The notes below the pieces were generated by a model that was given only the letters and a program-made list of their open reading frames with translations, had not been told where the DNA came from and made no database searches. From assembly GCF_001293525.1 (NCBI RefSeq), contig NZ_BBYR01000064.1, forward strand, positions 1 to 57,664: 57,664 nt of DNA. The letters run 5' to 3'. The position numbers and the translations under genes were made by a program. This stretch comes from Pseudideonella sakaiensis. GTDB taxonomy: Bacteria; Pseudomonadota; Gammaproteobacteria; Burkholderiales; Burkholderiaceae_C. Positions 47,795 through 56,547 of this stretch are shown here, in pieces (within the stretch, counting starts at the first letter, position 1; every line of letters starts with the position of its first letter).

Positions 47795-48655
47795 TCAGTC
47801 GAACAGGTCCGGCTGGCTGCGCTGCAGGCCGTCGAAGATCGTCTGGAAGTGCAGCCAGCCGATGTAGTCGCTGCCGACGTGCTCGCGGCTGAAGCGGGCC
47901 CGCCGCTCGTCCACCGGCACCGGCGCGTGTCCGCTCGCGTCCACCAGCAGCTGCTGGCGGCAGCAGCGCTCGAGCGCGATGAACCAGAACGCCGCCGACT
48001 CGATGCCGTGCGTGCTCGCCGTGAACAGCCCGTGGTTCTGGTGGATCACGGCCTTCACGCCCTTGAACTGGGCGGCGACGCTGCGGCCGGCGCTTTCCTC
48101 CACCGCCACCTGCCCGGCCTCGCTGCGGATCACGCGGTGGTCCTCGAAGAAGGCCGCGGCGTCCTGGGTGATCGGCGGCAGCTCGCGGCCCAGCGCCGCG
48201 TAGGCGGTGCCGTAGACGGTGTGCGCATGGCACATCGCGACGATCTCGGGGTGGGCGGCATGCACGGCCGCATGCAGCACGAAGCCCGCCCGGTTGACCG
48301 CATGCCGGCCCTCGCGCACCCGCCCGTCGTGGTCGACCAGGATGAGGTTGCTCACCCGCACGTTGGCGAAGTGCACGCACATCGGGTTGGTCCAGTAGAG
48401 CTCGGGGTGCTCCGGGTCGCGCACGGTCAGGTGGCCTGCGAAGCCATAGTCGAAGCCCTCCAGCGCGAAGGCCCGGCAGGCGGCGGCCAGCCGCTCCCGC
48501 CGGTGGCGGCGCTCCTGCGCGGGGTCGTCGAAGCGCGGCTGGGTCGGGAACACCAGCCCTTCCTGCAGCGGCTGGTAGACCGACTCGCGGCGGGCCGGCA
48601 CGGGCCCGGGCGCGGCGGACGGCGCCGGGGCCGCCGTGTCGAGCGTTCCATGCAT
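47795..48655 (-). CDS. Class II aldolase/adducin-family protein
   Basis: A 286-residue protein of the fuculose-1-phosphate aldolase/adducin fold. It shows EGFDYGFAGHLTVRDPE, then the zinc histidines in MCHAHTVYGTAY and a third in HQNHGLFTASTHG. The acidic residue FFEDHRV follows. Members split sugar phosphates, epimerise ribulose phosphate or decarboxylate/dehydrate hydroxy acids. The start at 48655 has GGGAG seven bases upstream. It begins two bases after the MurA-like gene stop, so the two proteins probably act in one pathway. Confidence 0.88.
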   Translation of the reverse strand: MHGTLDTAAPAPSAAPGPVPARRESVYQPLQEGLVFPTQPRFDDPAQERRHRRERLAAACRAFALEGFDYGFAGHLTVRDPEHPELYWTNPMCVHFANVRVSNLILVDHDGRVREGRHAVNRAGFVLHAAVHAAHPEIVAMCHAHTVYGTAYAALGRELPPITQDAAAFFEDHRVIRSEAGQVAVEESAGRSVAAQFKGVKAVIHQNHGLFTASTHGIESAAFWFIALERCCRQQLLVDASGHAPVPVDERRARFSREHVGSDYIGWLHFQTIFDGLQRSQPDLFD

Positions 48656-48657
48656 GG

Positions 48658-49959
48658 TCAGTCTCCCTCGCGCCACTCGATCTCGGCGCCCAGCCCGACG
48701 AGGTTCTCGACGAAGCGCGGGTGGGCCCGGCGGATCGGCGCGGCATTGCGGATCACCGAATGGCCGGGGATGCTCGCGGCCAGCATCAGCAGCGCGATCG
48801 CCACCCGGATGATGTAGGGGCTCTCGACGCTGGCCGGCACGAGCGGCTTGCCGCCGAAGGTGATGACGCGGTGCGGATCGCTCAGGAAGGCATGCGCGCC
48901 GAACTTCGACAGCTCGGCGGTCCAGCCCATCGCACCGTCGTAGACCTTGTTCCAGAACATCACGCTGCCCTCGGCCTGCACGCCGAGCGCGACGAAGATC
49001 GGCAGCAGGTCCACCGGCAGGTAGGGCCAGGGCGCGGCCTCGACCTTCTGCAGGATGTTGCGCGTGAAGGGCTCGCGCACCTTGAGCCGGCCGGCGGTCT
49101 CGGCGCTCGACCAGCCGTCCTCGTGCCGCACCTGCACGCCGAATTTCGCGAAGGTGCGGTCGATCAGCGGGAACTGCTGCGGCGCCGAATTGCGCACGCT
49201 GACGCTGCCCCCCGTGATCGCGCCCAGCGCGAGGAAGGTCACGATCTCATGGAAGTCCTCGGCGAACGTGAAGTCGGTGCCGCCCAGGCGCTCGACGCCC
49301 GTCACCTCCAGGCGCGAGGTGCCGATGCCTTCGATGCGCGCGCCGAGCTGCTGCATGAAGCGGCAGAACTCCTGCACGTGCGGCTCCGACGCGGCGTTCA
49401 TCAGCACCGAGCGGCCGCTCGCGAGCGCGGCGCAGAGCACGAAGTTCTCGGTCGTCGTGACCGAGGCGTAGTCGAGCCAGTGCTGCGACGCGCCGAGCGG
49501 CCGAGGGCTGCGCAGCACCAGGCCGTCGTCGGTGCGCTCGACGCTGGCGCCGAAGTGCTGCATCACCTCGACGTGCGGATCGATCTCGCGCATGCCGAGG
49601 CTGCAGCCCTTGACGTCGTCCTCGATCCGGGCCACGCCGAAGCGCGCCAGCAGCGGCGGCACCAGCAGGATCGACGAGCGCATCTCCTCGGGCAGCCGGT
49701 GCTCGCGCTCGTCGAAGCGGGTCGCGTCGTGCTGCACCTCGAGGGTGCCGGCGCGGAAGTCCACGTCGACACGGCTGCCGAGGCTGCGGAAGATCTCGAG
49801 GATCTTGCGCACGTCGGTGATCTCGGGCACGCCGCGCAGGCGCACCGGCTCGCGCGTCAGCAGCGTGGCGCACAGGATCGGCAGCACCGCGTTCTTGTTG
49901 GCGGAGGGAACGAGGCGGCCGGTGAGCGGCTTGCCGCCGTGGACGATCAGGTCGGACAT
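48658..49959 (-). CDS. Divergent MurA-like enolpyruvyl transferase
   Basis: A 433-residue EPSP-synthase-fold enzyme, related to UDP-GlcNAc 1-carboxyvinyltransferase. It starts LIVHGGKPLTGRLVPSANKN, with the MurA lysine-asparagine pair, and has the active-loop cysteine in VKGCSLGMREIDPHVEV. However, the loop differs from the housekeeping GGCAIGxRPVD, and the later regions (DYASVTTTENFVLC, DLLPIFVALG, SPYIIRVAIALLML) are also divergent. The pairing with a class II aldolase and not with cell-wall genes suggests a specialised enolpyruvyl transfer, as in NikO/PolA of nucleoside antibiotics; a second true MurA remains possible. Confidence 0.85.
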   Translation of the reverse strand: MSDLIVHGGKPLTGRLVPSANKNAVLPILCATLLTREPVRLRGVPEITDVRKILEIFRSLGSRVDVDFRAGTLEVQHDATRFDEREHRLPEEMRSSILLVPPLLARFGVARIEDDVKGCSLGMREIDPHVEVMQHFGASVERTDDGLVLRSPRPLGASQHWLDYASVTTTENFVLCAALASGRSVLMNAASEPHVQEFCRFMQQLGARIEGIGTSRLEVTGVERLGGTDFTFAEDFHEIVTFLALGAITGGSVSVRNSAPQQFPLIDRTFAKFGVQVRHEDGWSSAETAGRLKVREPFTRNILQKVEAAPWPYLPVDLLPIFVALGVQAEGSVMFWNKVYDGAMGWTAELSKFGAHAFLSDPHRVITFGGKPLVPASVESPYIIRVAIALLMLAASIPGHSVIRNAAPIRRAHPRFVENLVGLGAEIEWREGD

Positions 49960-50037
49960 GGAGCGGGCCCGCCGGCGGCCGGGGGCCGCCGGCGCGGCGG
50001 CGAATGGGGAGGAGCCCCGAGTATGCCGCGCCGCCCG

Positions 50038-51294
50038 TCAGCCGGCGTCGCCGCGCGCGGGGTGCACCTCGCTGACGGCCGGTGCCGTCGAGCCGGCGCT
50101 CAGGTCGAACACCCGCACGCCGCCGTCGCGGCGGCTGCGCTGCAGCCAGCGCGGATCCTGCAGCGTGCCGGCCATGTCGCGGCGACCCGCGTCCCAGTGC
50201 TCCTGCATCGACAGGCGCGAGAACTCGTAGTCCTTGGACTGCGTCTCGTAGGGCTGGCTGCGGTAGATCAGGTGCACCACGTCCACCGCGGCGTCGCAGC
50301 GCAGGCCGGCCAGGGCCTGGGCATCGGGGTCGTCGCGCAGCGCCGGCGGCAGCTTGTGCCACAGGCGCTGCGCGGCCTGGGCGATCGCCTGGCGCTGCAA
50401 CTCGTGGCGGGTGTTCAGCCGGGTGCGGCTCGAGAAGCGGATGTCCTTCTCGCGCGCGCTGACCTCGGGCAGCGTGCGCGGCAGCGCGCCGACGGCCGGG
50501 AACAGGTCCACCTGGAACACCGCGCGGGGCCGCTGGCCGGGCTGGTCGAGCACGTGCTGCAGCGGCGTGTTGGAGACCAGCCCGCCGTCCCACCAGTGCT
50601 CGCCGTCGATCTCCACCGGCGCGAAGCCCGGCGGCAGCGCGCCGCTGGCCATCACGTGGCGGGCGTCCAGGCGCTGCCGGGCGGTGTCGAAGTAGGCGAA
50701 GTTGCCGCTGCGCACGTTCACCGCGCCGACAGACAGGCGCATCGGGCCGTCGTTCAGCCGATCGAAATCGACCAGCCGCTCCAGCGTCGCGCGCAGCGGC
50801 GCGGTGTCGTAGACGCTGATCGCCGCCGGCGTGCCGCTCGGCTGCCAGGCCGGCGGCGGCACGCGCGGCGTGAAGAAGCCGGGGACCCCGAGCAGCATGA
50901 CCTGCCAGGCACTGGCCTCGTTCAACGCCTCGCGCTGCGGATGCGGCAGCGCGTCGACCCACGGCCCGGCCGGCGGGCCCGGGCGGCCGCTCACCAGGGT
51001 CCAGAACTCGCGCAGCCGGGCCAGGCGCCGGTCCGGCGGGTTGCCCGCGATCAGCGCGGCATTGATCGCGCCGATCGAGATGCCCGCGACCCACGCGGGT
51101 TCGATCCCGGCGGCGCCCAGCGATTCGAAGACACCGGCCTGGTAGGCGCCGAGCGCGCCGCCGCCCTGCAGCACCAGGATGGTCTCCTCCGTCCCGGCAG
51201 CGGCCGGCAGCGCGCGAACGGACGGGACGGACGAGACGGAGGACGCGGACGAAGCGGACGAGGGCGGGCGGGCGGCGGCGCGGGAGCGGGTCAT
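50038..51294 (-). CDS. Patatin-like phospholipase
   Basis: A 418-residue serine hydrolase with a Ser-Asp dyad. After about 35 disordered residues (Arg/Ala and a SSASSASSVSSV run) come the oxyanion loop LQGGGALGAYQAGVFE, the nucleophile elbow AGISIGAIN, and the Asp in WWDGGLVSNTP. The C-terminal DUF3734-like part (YRSQPYETQSKDYEFS) is typical of proteobacterial patatins that hydrolyse phospholipids or release 3-hydroxy acids. No signal peptide. The Ser/Ala run is coded by a GGACGCGGACGAAG-type repeat. Transcribed singly. Confidence 0.92.
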   Translation of the reverse strand: MTRSRAAARPPSSASSASSVSSVPSVRALPAAAGTEETILVLQGGGALGAYQAGVFESLGAAGIEPAWVAGISIGAINAALIAGNPPDRRLARLREFWTLVSGRPGPPAGPWVDALPHPQREALNEASAWQVMLLGVPGFFTPRVPPPAWQPSGTPAAISVYDTAPLRATLERLVDFDRLNDGPMRLSVGAVNVRSGNFAYFDTARQRLDARHVMASGALPPGFAPVEIDGEHWWDGGLVSNTPLQHVLDQPGQRPRAVFQVDLFPAVGALPRTLPEVSAREKDIRFSSRTRLNTRHELQRQAIAQAAQRLWHKLPPALRDDPDAQALAGLRCDAAVDVVHLIYRSQPYETQSKDYEFSRLSMQEHWDAGRRDMAGTLQDPRWLQRSRRDGGVRVFDLSAGSTAPAVSEVHPARGDAG

Positions 51295-51506
51295 CGGCGG
51301 TCGGGGTCGGAACGGCGGGGCGGGCCGGCGGCAGCGCAGCGGCGGAAGTGCCGGCGCACTGCGAGCATAGACGGCGGCGCGATCCGGCGCCCTCCTACAG
51401 CGAGGCTCGCCTGCGGCCGACGCCCGGCCGCCGGGCACCGCGGCACAGTCCAGCCATCGGGTCGCTGCACAGGCACCCGCCCCGCAACCTACCGCAAGGA
51501 GTTCCC

Positions 51507-51779
51507 ATGACGCCCACCAAGACCCTGTCGACCGCCCTGGCCGCCCTGCTCGTCGCCGGCGGGATCGGCATCGCCACCGCCCAGACGTCCACCACCGAAG
51601 GCGTGGGCAGCGGTTCCGGGGCCGACACGCCGTCCGGCCGCGTCGAGAACAGCACCAACGCGAGCACGCAGAACGAGCAGCGGGACCCCGCGACGTCGAC
51701 GAGCACCCCGATGGGCAGCGATTCCAGCGCGCCCGCGTCGACCGCGACGGAACTGCCGCCGCAAGCCGACCGCGGCTGA
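51507..51779 (+). CDS. Small exported Ser/Thr-rich protein
   Basis: A 90-residue protein with a Sec signal peptide (LSTALAALLVAGGIGIATAQ) and a mature part of about 65 residues rich in Ser, Thr, Gly and Pro (GVGSGSGADTPSGRV, TSTSTPMGSDSS). AAGGAG seven bases ahead of 51507 fixes the start. No domain is recognisable; it is probably a disordered periplasmic or envelope protein. It stands alone between the patatin and the NADH dehydrogenase genes. Confidence 0.7.
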   Translation: MTPTKTLSTALAALLVAGGIGIATAQTSTTEGVGSGSGADTPSGRVENSTNASTQNEQRDPATSTSTPMGSDSSAPASTATELPPQADRG

Positions 51780-51999
51780 CCCTCCCGGCTCCCGGCCGCC
51801 CGCGCCGGGACCGCCCCTTGGCAACGGCCGCCGCCTACGGCGACGGCATCCCGCATCCCCAGGGCCCAGAACACGAACCACACCGAAGGATGACGATTCC
51901 GGACGGCCAGTGTCCGTCCGGCGACCGACCCGCACGGGCCTTCCCGCTGCGGGTCGTCGTCGTTCGGGGGCCGGCACGCCCTTCGCGTAGGCTCCGTCC

Positions 52000-53304
52000 A
52001 TGGACACCTCCTCGATCGTCATCGTCGGCGGCGGCGCCGGCGGCCTCGAACTGGCCAGCACGCTCGGCCGTCGCCTCGGCCCGGAGCGCGTCACGCTCGT
52101 CGATGCGGGGCTGACCCACATCTGGAAGCCCTCGCTGCACGAGGTCGCGGCCGGCACGCTGGACATCCACCAGGAGGGCCTGTCCTACCAGATGCTGGCG
52201 CACGACAACGGCTTCGGCTTCGTCTATGGCCGCTTCGCGGCGCTCGATCCGGGCGCCCGGCGAATCGAGGTCGCGCCGATCCTCGACGAGCATGGCGAGG
52301 AACTGCTGCCGACCCGCACGCTCGGCTACGGCAGCCTGGTGCTCGCGATCGGCAGCGTGGCGAACCACTTCGGCGTGCCCGGCGCCGCCGAGCACTCGAT
52401 CTCGCTCGACGGCCCGGCAGATGCCGAGCACTTCCGGCTGCGCATGCTGCGCCTGCTGGCGATGACGGAGCTGCGCAAGGCGAGCGATCCCGCCGCCGGG
52501 CTCGACATCGTGATCATCGGCGGCGGTGCCACCGGCGTGGAGCTGGCGGCCGAGCTGCGCCAGGCCAGCGCCGTGCACGCGCACTACGGCTTCCGCCGCA
52601 TCGATGCGGCGCGCGACGTGCGCCTGACGCTGCTGGAGGGCGCGCCGCGCATCCTCGCGCCGCTGCCGGAGGAGGTCTCGGCGGCCGCGGCCCGGCTGCT
52701 GGCCGAGCGCCAGGTGCGCGTGGTCACCGGCTGCCGCGTCGCCCGCATCGACGCCCGCGAGGTGGCGGATGCGGAAGGCCGCCGATACCCGGCGGACCTC
52801 TGCGTCTGGGCCGCCGGCATCCAGGCGCCGCCGCTGCTGGCCGCGCTCGGCCTGCCCGTCACGCGGCAGGGCCAGGTGCAGGTCGACGCGCAGTTGCGGG
52901 TGCCGGGGTGGGCCGGCGTCTATGCGCTGGGCGACTGCGCGGCCTGCCCGCAGCCCGACGGGCGCCTGGTGCCGCCTCGCGCCCAGTCCGCGCACCAGCA
53001 GGCCAGCTACCTGGCCGCCGCCGCGCTGCGCGCGGCCCGCGGCCAGCCGCCCGACGACGCGCCCTACCGCTACCGCGACCATGGCTCGCTGGTCTCGCTG
53101 GGCCGGCGCAGCTCGGTGGGCAGCCTGATGGGCTCGCTGTTCGGCTCCTCACGCTGGTTCGTCGACGGCCTGCTGGCGCGCTGGATGTACGCCAGCCTGC
53201 ACCTGATGCATCACCGTGCGGTGCTCGGCACCCTGCGCACCGCGGTGCTGGCGCTCGCACGCTTCCTCGTGAAGCGGGCCACGCCGCTGGTGAAGCTGCA
53301 CTGA
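52000..53304 (+). CDS. ndh: Type II NADH dehydrogenase (NDH-2)
   Basis: A 434-residue membrane-peripheral flavoprotein that passes electrons from NADH to quinone without proton pumping. It has two Rossmann loops: IVGGGAGGLELASTLG for FAD near residue 7 and IIGGGATGVELAAEL for NADH near 170. GVYALGDCAA binds the flavin, and PPRAQSAHQQASYLA is the quinone-site QxA-type segment. The amphipathic C-terminus (SLHLMHHRAVLGTLRTAVL) anchors it to the inner membrane. Length is typical. Confidence 0.93.
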   Translation: MDTSSIVIVGGGAGGLELASTLGRRLGPERVTLVDAGLTHIWKPSLHEVAAGTLDIHQEGLSYQMLAHDNGFGFVYGRFAALDPGARRIEVAPILDEHGEELLPTRTLGYGSLVLAIGSVANHFGVPGAAEHSISLDGPADAEHFRLRMLRLLAMTELRKASDPAAGLDIVIIGGGATGVELAAELRQASAVHAHYGFRRIDAARDVRLTLLEGAPRILAPLPEEVSAAAARLLAERQVRVVTGCRVARIDAREVADAEGRRYPADLCVWAAGIQAPPLLAALGLPVTRQGQVQVDAQLRVPGWAGVYALGDCAACPQPDGRLVPPRAQSAHQQASYLAAAALRAARGQPPDDAPYRYRDHGSLVSLGRRSSVGSLMGSLFGSSRWFVDGLLARWMYASLHLMHHRAVLGTLRTAVLALARFLVKRATPLVKLH

Positions 53305-53310
53305 CGCTCA

Positions 53311-53586
53311 TCAGGCCGAGGCGTCGAGCCCGCGCTGCAGCAGCTCGGCCACCAGCCCGTTCAGGCCCGCCGGATGGGCGTCGGCCCGCGCGCGCAGCGC
53401 GGCCGCGAGCTCGGCCGGCAGCTTGCAGGCGAAGGGCACGAGGCCGGCGGCCGCATCGCGCCGGCGCTGCTCGCGCCGATCCGGCGCCGCGGCGGCACCG
53501 AAGCGGGCCGGCGCGCCGGCGGCCTTGCGGCGGTTCTCGATCGAAAGGCCGAGGTTCTTGGCCAGGTCGTACTTCTTCAGCGTCAT
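53311..53586 (-). CDS. Small conserved protein of unknown function
   Basis: A 91-residue protein starting MTLKKYDLAKNLGLSIENRR, a pattern I recall in many Burkholderiales without assigned function. The second half (CKLPAELAAALRARADAHPA, then NGLVAELLQRGLD) resembles a ribbon-helix-helix-like helix pair, so DNA or RNA binding is possible. The start at 53586 begins at this conserved motif. It converges with ndh (6-base gap) and diverges from yaeQ. Confidence 0.65.
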   Translation of the reverse strand: MTLKKYDLAKNLGLSIENRRKAAGAPARFGAAAAPDRREQRRRDAAAGLVPFACKLPAELAAALRARADAHPAGLNGLVAELLQRGLDASA

Positions 53587-53647
53587 GCCGCGATTGTCGC
53601 GCCCGCGCCTCTGGTCTAATCCCCGCCCCTGCCCGAACGGATCCGCC

Positions 53648-54220
53648 ATGGCGCTGAAAGCCACCATCTACAAGGCCAAGCTGCAAATCGCCGACATGGA
53701 CCGCGGCCTCTACGTCGACCATGCGGTGACGCTGGCGCGCCACCCCTCCGAAACCGACGAGCGGATGATGGTGCGGCTGGTGGCGCTGGCGCTGTGGCGT
53801 CCGGCCGACGATCACCAGGGCATGCTCGAAATGGCCGGCAGCGTCTCGGACACCGACGAGCCCGACCTGTGGCAGAAGGACCTGACCGGCCGCATCCTGC
53901 ACTGGATCGACGTCGGCCAGCCCGACGACAAGCGCATCCTGAAGGCCTGTGGCCGGGCGGAGCGGGTGACGGTGGTGGCCTATGCCGCCGGCGCCGGCAT
54001 CTGGTGGCAGGGCGTCGCGGGCAAGCTGGTGCGGGCGCGTTCGCTCGCGGTGTGGCGCTGGCCCGCCGCCGCCTGCGCGGAACTCGCGACGCTGGCGCAG
54101 CGCACGATGCAGCTGCAGGTCACGGTGCAGGACGGCACGGTCTGGGTCGGCGACGGCGAGCGCTCGGTGGAACTGCAGCCGCAAGCCCTGCTCGGCGGTG
54201 CGGACGGGGCGCTGCGGTAG
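53648..54220 (+). CDS. yaeQ: YaeQ family protein
   Basis: A 190-residue protein matching the YaeQ family over its full length (KATIYKAKLQIADMDRGLYV, HPSETDERMMVRLVALALW, then DLTGRILHWIDVGQPDDKR). The fold is a PD-(D/E)XK-nuclease-like one; DETDERMM and the QPDD region contain the acidic set and VGQPDDKRI the lysine. E. coli YaeQ suppresses loss of the RfaH elongation factor; the true role is unknown. Confidence 0.93.
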   Translation: MALKATIYKAKLQIADMDRGLYVDHAVTLARHPSETDERMMVRLVALALWRPADDHQGMLEMAGSVSDTDEPDLWQKDLTGRILHWIDVGQPDDKRILKACGRAERVTVVAYAAGAGIWWQGVAGKLVRARSLAVWRWPAAACAELATLAQRTMQLQVTVQDGTVWVGDGERSVELQPQALLGGADGALR

Positions 54221-54285
54221 ATTTCCGGCCCCGCACCGACGTGCGCCATCACCCGGAGCCGGCCGACGGGCCGCTCCCGCCTCCG

Positions 54286-56493
54286 ATGTCCGATTCCCTG
54301 CCCTCGCCCCGGCGCCGGGCCCTGGCCGCCGCCGGGCTGGCCAGCCTGCTCGGCCCGCTGCCCCGCACCGCCATGTCCCAAGCCGCCTCCGCCCCCGCCA
54401 CCCCGCCGCCGGCCGCGCCCGTGCCGGACGACCCCTTCCGCTGGCTGGAAGACGTCCAGGGGGACAAGTCCCTGGCCTGGGTGCGCGAGCGCAATGCCGC
54501 CAGCCAGGCGGTGCTGGGCACGCGGCCGGAGTTCGAGCCGATCCGCCGCGAACTGCTGGAGGTGCTGAACGCGAAGGACCGCATCCCGGCCGTCACCCGC
54601 CGCGGTGCCTGGCTCTACAACCTCTGGCAGGACGAACAGCACAAGCGCGGCCTGTGGCGCCGCACCACGCTGGCCGAGTACCGCAAGCCGCAGCCGGCCT
54701 GGGAGACGGTGCTGGACCTGGACGCCCTCGGCGCGGCCGAGAAGGAGAACTGGGTCTGGGGCGGCGCGGTCGCGCTGGCGCCGGAGTACCGGCGCTGCCT
54801 GGTCGCGCTCTCGCGCGGCGGCGCCGACGCCACCGTGGTGCGCGAGTTCGACACCGTGACCAAGCGCTTCGTCGACGGCGGCTTCACGCTGCCCGAGGCC
54901 AAGAGCGAGGTCGACTGGATCGATGCGGACACCGTCTACGTCGCGACCGACTTCGGTGCCGGCTCGCTGACCGACTCCGGCTACCCCCGCGTGATCAAGC
55001 GCTGGAAGCGCGGCACGCCGCTGTCGGACGCGCAGACCGTGTTCGAAGGCCAGGCCAGCGACGTCTCGGTCAGCGTCGGCATCGACGACACCCCCGGCCA
55101 CGAACGCACCCAGTTCTACCGTGCAACGGACTTCTACAACCGCAAGACCTTCCTGCTGCCGCACGGCGCCGAGCCGAAGGCGATGCAGCCGCTGGACGTG
55201 CCGGACGACGCGGTGGTGGGCTTCATGCGCGACACCCTGCTGCTCGAGCTGCGCAGCGACTGGACGGTCGGCGGCACCCGCCACCCGGCCGGCAGCCTGC
55301 TGGCAGCCGACGCCGCGGCCTACCTGAAGGGCGAGCGCCGCTTCCAGGTGCTGTTCACGCCGACGCCGACGCGCTCGCTGTCGGGCCGCATCCAGACGCG
55401 CGACCACCTGGTGCTGAACCTGATCGACAACGTCGCCAGCACGCTGGCGATGTGGCACAAGACGCCGCAGGGCTTCGTGTCGGTGCCGATCGAGGCGCCC
55501 ACGCCCGGCAGCCTCGGGCTGGCCAGCCTGCACGACCCGCGGGTGCCGAAGGACCCGCTGGCCAACCACTACCTGCTGACCTACACCGACTTCCTGACGC
55601 CGGACACGCTCTACCTCGGCGACACGACGGCCGCGCCGCAGGCGCCGCGCGAGCGCCTGAAGCAGCGCCAACCGCTGTTCGACGCCACCGGCATGCGCGC
55701 GGAGCAGCGCTTCGCGCGCTCGAAGGACGGCACCCGCGTGCCCTACTTCGTGGTCTGGCCGAAGGGCGCCCAGGCCGACGGCCGCACGCCGACGCTGCTC
55801 TACGGCTACGGCGGCTTCAAGATCTCGCTCAAGCCCTGGTACTCGGGCGGCTTCGGGCGGGCCTGGCTGTCGCGCGGCGGCGCGCTGGTGATCGCGAACA
55901 TCCGCGGCGGCGGCGAGTTCGGCCCGGCCTGGCACCAGGCGGCGGTGAAGGCGAACAAGCAGCGCAGCTACGACGACTTCATCGCGGTGGCGGAGGACCT
56001 CGTGGCCGCGAAGGTGACCTCGCCACGCCACCTCGGGATCATGGGCGGCAGCAATGGCGGCCTGCTGGTGGGCGCCACCATGGTGCAGCGTCCGGACCTG
56101 TTCAACGCGGTGGTCTGCCAGGTGCCGCTGCTCGACATGCGGCGCTACAACGTGCTGCTGGCCGGCGCGAGCTGGATGGCCGAGTACGGCAACCCCGACC
56201 TGCCGGCCGAGTGGGCCTGGATCTCGGGCTACAGCCCGTACCAGAACGTCAAGCCGGGCGTGAAGTACCCCAAGGTGCTGTTCACCACCTCGACGCGCGA
56301 CGACCGGGTGCACCCCGGCCATGCGCGCAAGATGGCCGCGCGCATGCTGGCGCAGGGCCACGAGGTGCTGTACTACGAGAACATCGAGGGCGGCCACGGC
56401 GGCGCGGCCGACAACGAGCAGCGCGCCTACCTGCAGTCGCTCGAGTACGCCTACCTCTGGCAGCAGCTCGGGCCGGCCGGCCGCGGGGGCTGA
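54286..56493 (+). CDS. S9 prolyl oligopeptidase family serine peptidase
   Basis: A 735-residue peptidase. The N-terminus has a twin-arginine-like signal (SPRRRALAAAGLASLLG) followed by a Pro/Ala linker. The N-terminal beta-propeller begins DDPFRWLEDVQGDKSLAWV. The C-terminal alpha/beta-hydrolase holds the catalytic Ser589 in GGSNGGLL, the Asp in STRDDRVHPGH (residue 672 or 673) and His704 in EGGHGG; NIRGGGEFGPAWHQAA is also typical. It probably degrades proline-containing peptides in the periplasm. It converges with the right-hand prpE copy. Confidence 0.95.
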   Translation: MSDSLPSPRRRALAAAGLASLLGPLPRTAMSQAASAPATPPPAAPVPDDPFRWLEDVQGDKSLAWVRERNAASQAVLGTRPEFEPIRRELLEVLNAKDRIPAVTRRGAWLYNLWQDEQHKRGLWRRTTLAEYRKPQPAWETVLDLDALGAAEKENWVWGGAVALAPEYRRCLVALSRGGADATVVREFDTVTKRFVDGGFTLPEAKSEVDWIDADTVYVATDFGAGSLTDSGYPRVIKRWKRGTPLSDAQTVFEGQASDVSVSVGIDDTPGHERTQFYRATDFYNRKTFLLPHGAEPKAMQPLDVPDDAVVGFMRDTLLLELRSDWTVGGTRHPAGSLLAADAAAYLKGERRFQVLFTPTPTRSLSGRIQTRDHLVLNLIDNVASTLAMWHKTPQGFVSVPIEAPTPGSLGLASLHDPRVPKDPLANHYLLTYTDFLTPDTLYLGDTTAAPQAPRERLKQRQPLFDATGMRAEQRFARSKDGTRVPYFVVWPKGAQADGRTPTLLYGYGGFKISLKPWYSGGFGRAWLSRGGALVIANIRGGGEFGPAWHQAAVKANKQRSYDDFIAVAEDLVAAKVTSPRHLGIMGGSNGGLLVGATMVQRPDLFNAVVCQVPLLDMRRYNVLLAGASWMAEYGNPDLPAEWAWISGYSPYQNVKPGVKYPKVLFTTSTRDDRVHPGHARKMAARMLAQGHEVLYYENIEGGHGGAADNEQRAYLQSLEYAYLWQQLGPAGRGG

Positions 56494-56499
56494 GCGGCC

Positions 56500-56520
56500 G
56501 CGGCGCGCGGACCGCGCCGC
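56500..56520. terminator. GC hairpin between convergent genes
   Basis: Perfect 8-bp stem GCGGCGCG / CGCGCCGC with loop CGGAC in the 54-base gap between the peptidase and prpE ends. It lacks a T run, so terminator function is only possible. Confidence 0.4.
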
Positions 56521-56547
56521 CCGGCAGGCCCGTCGCCGCGGGGGACC

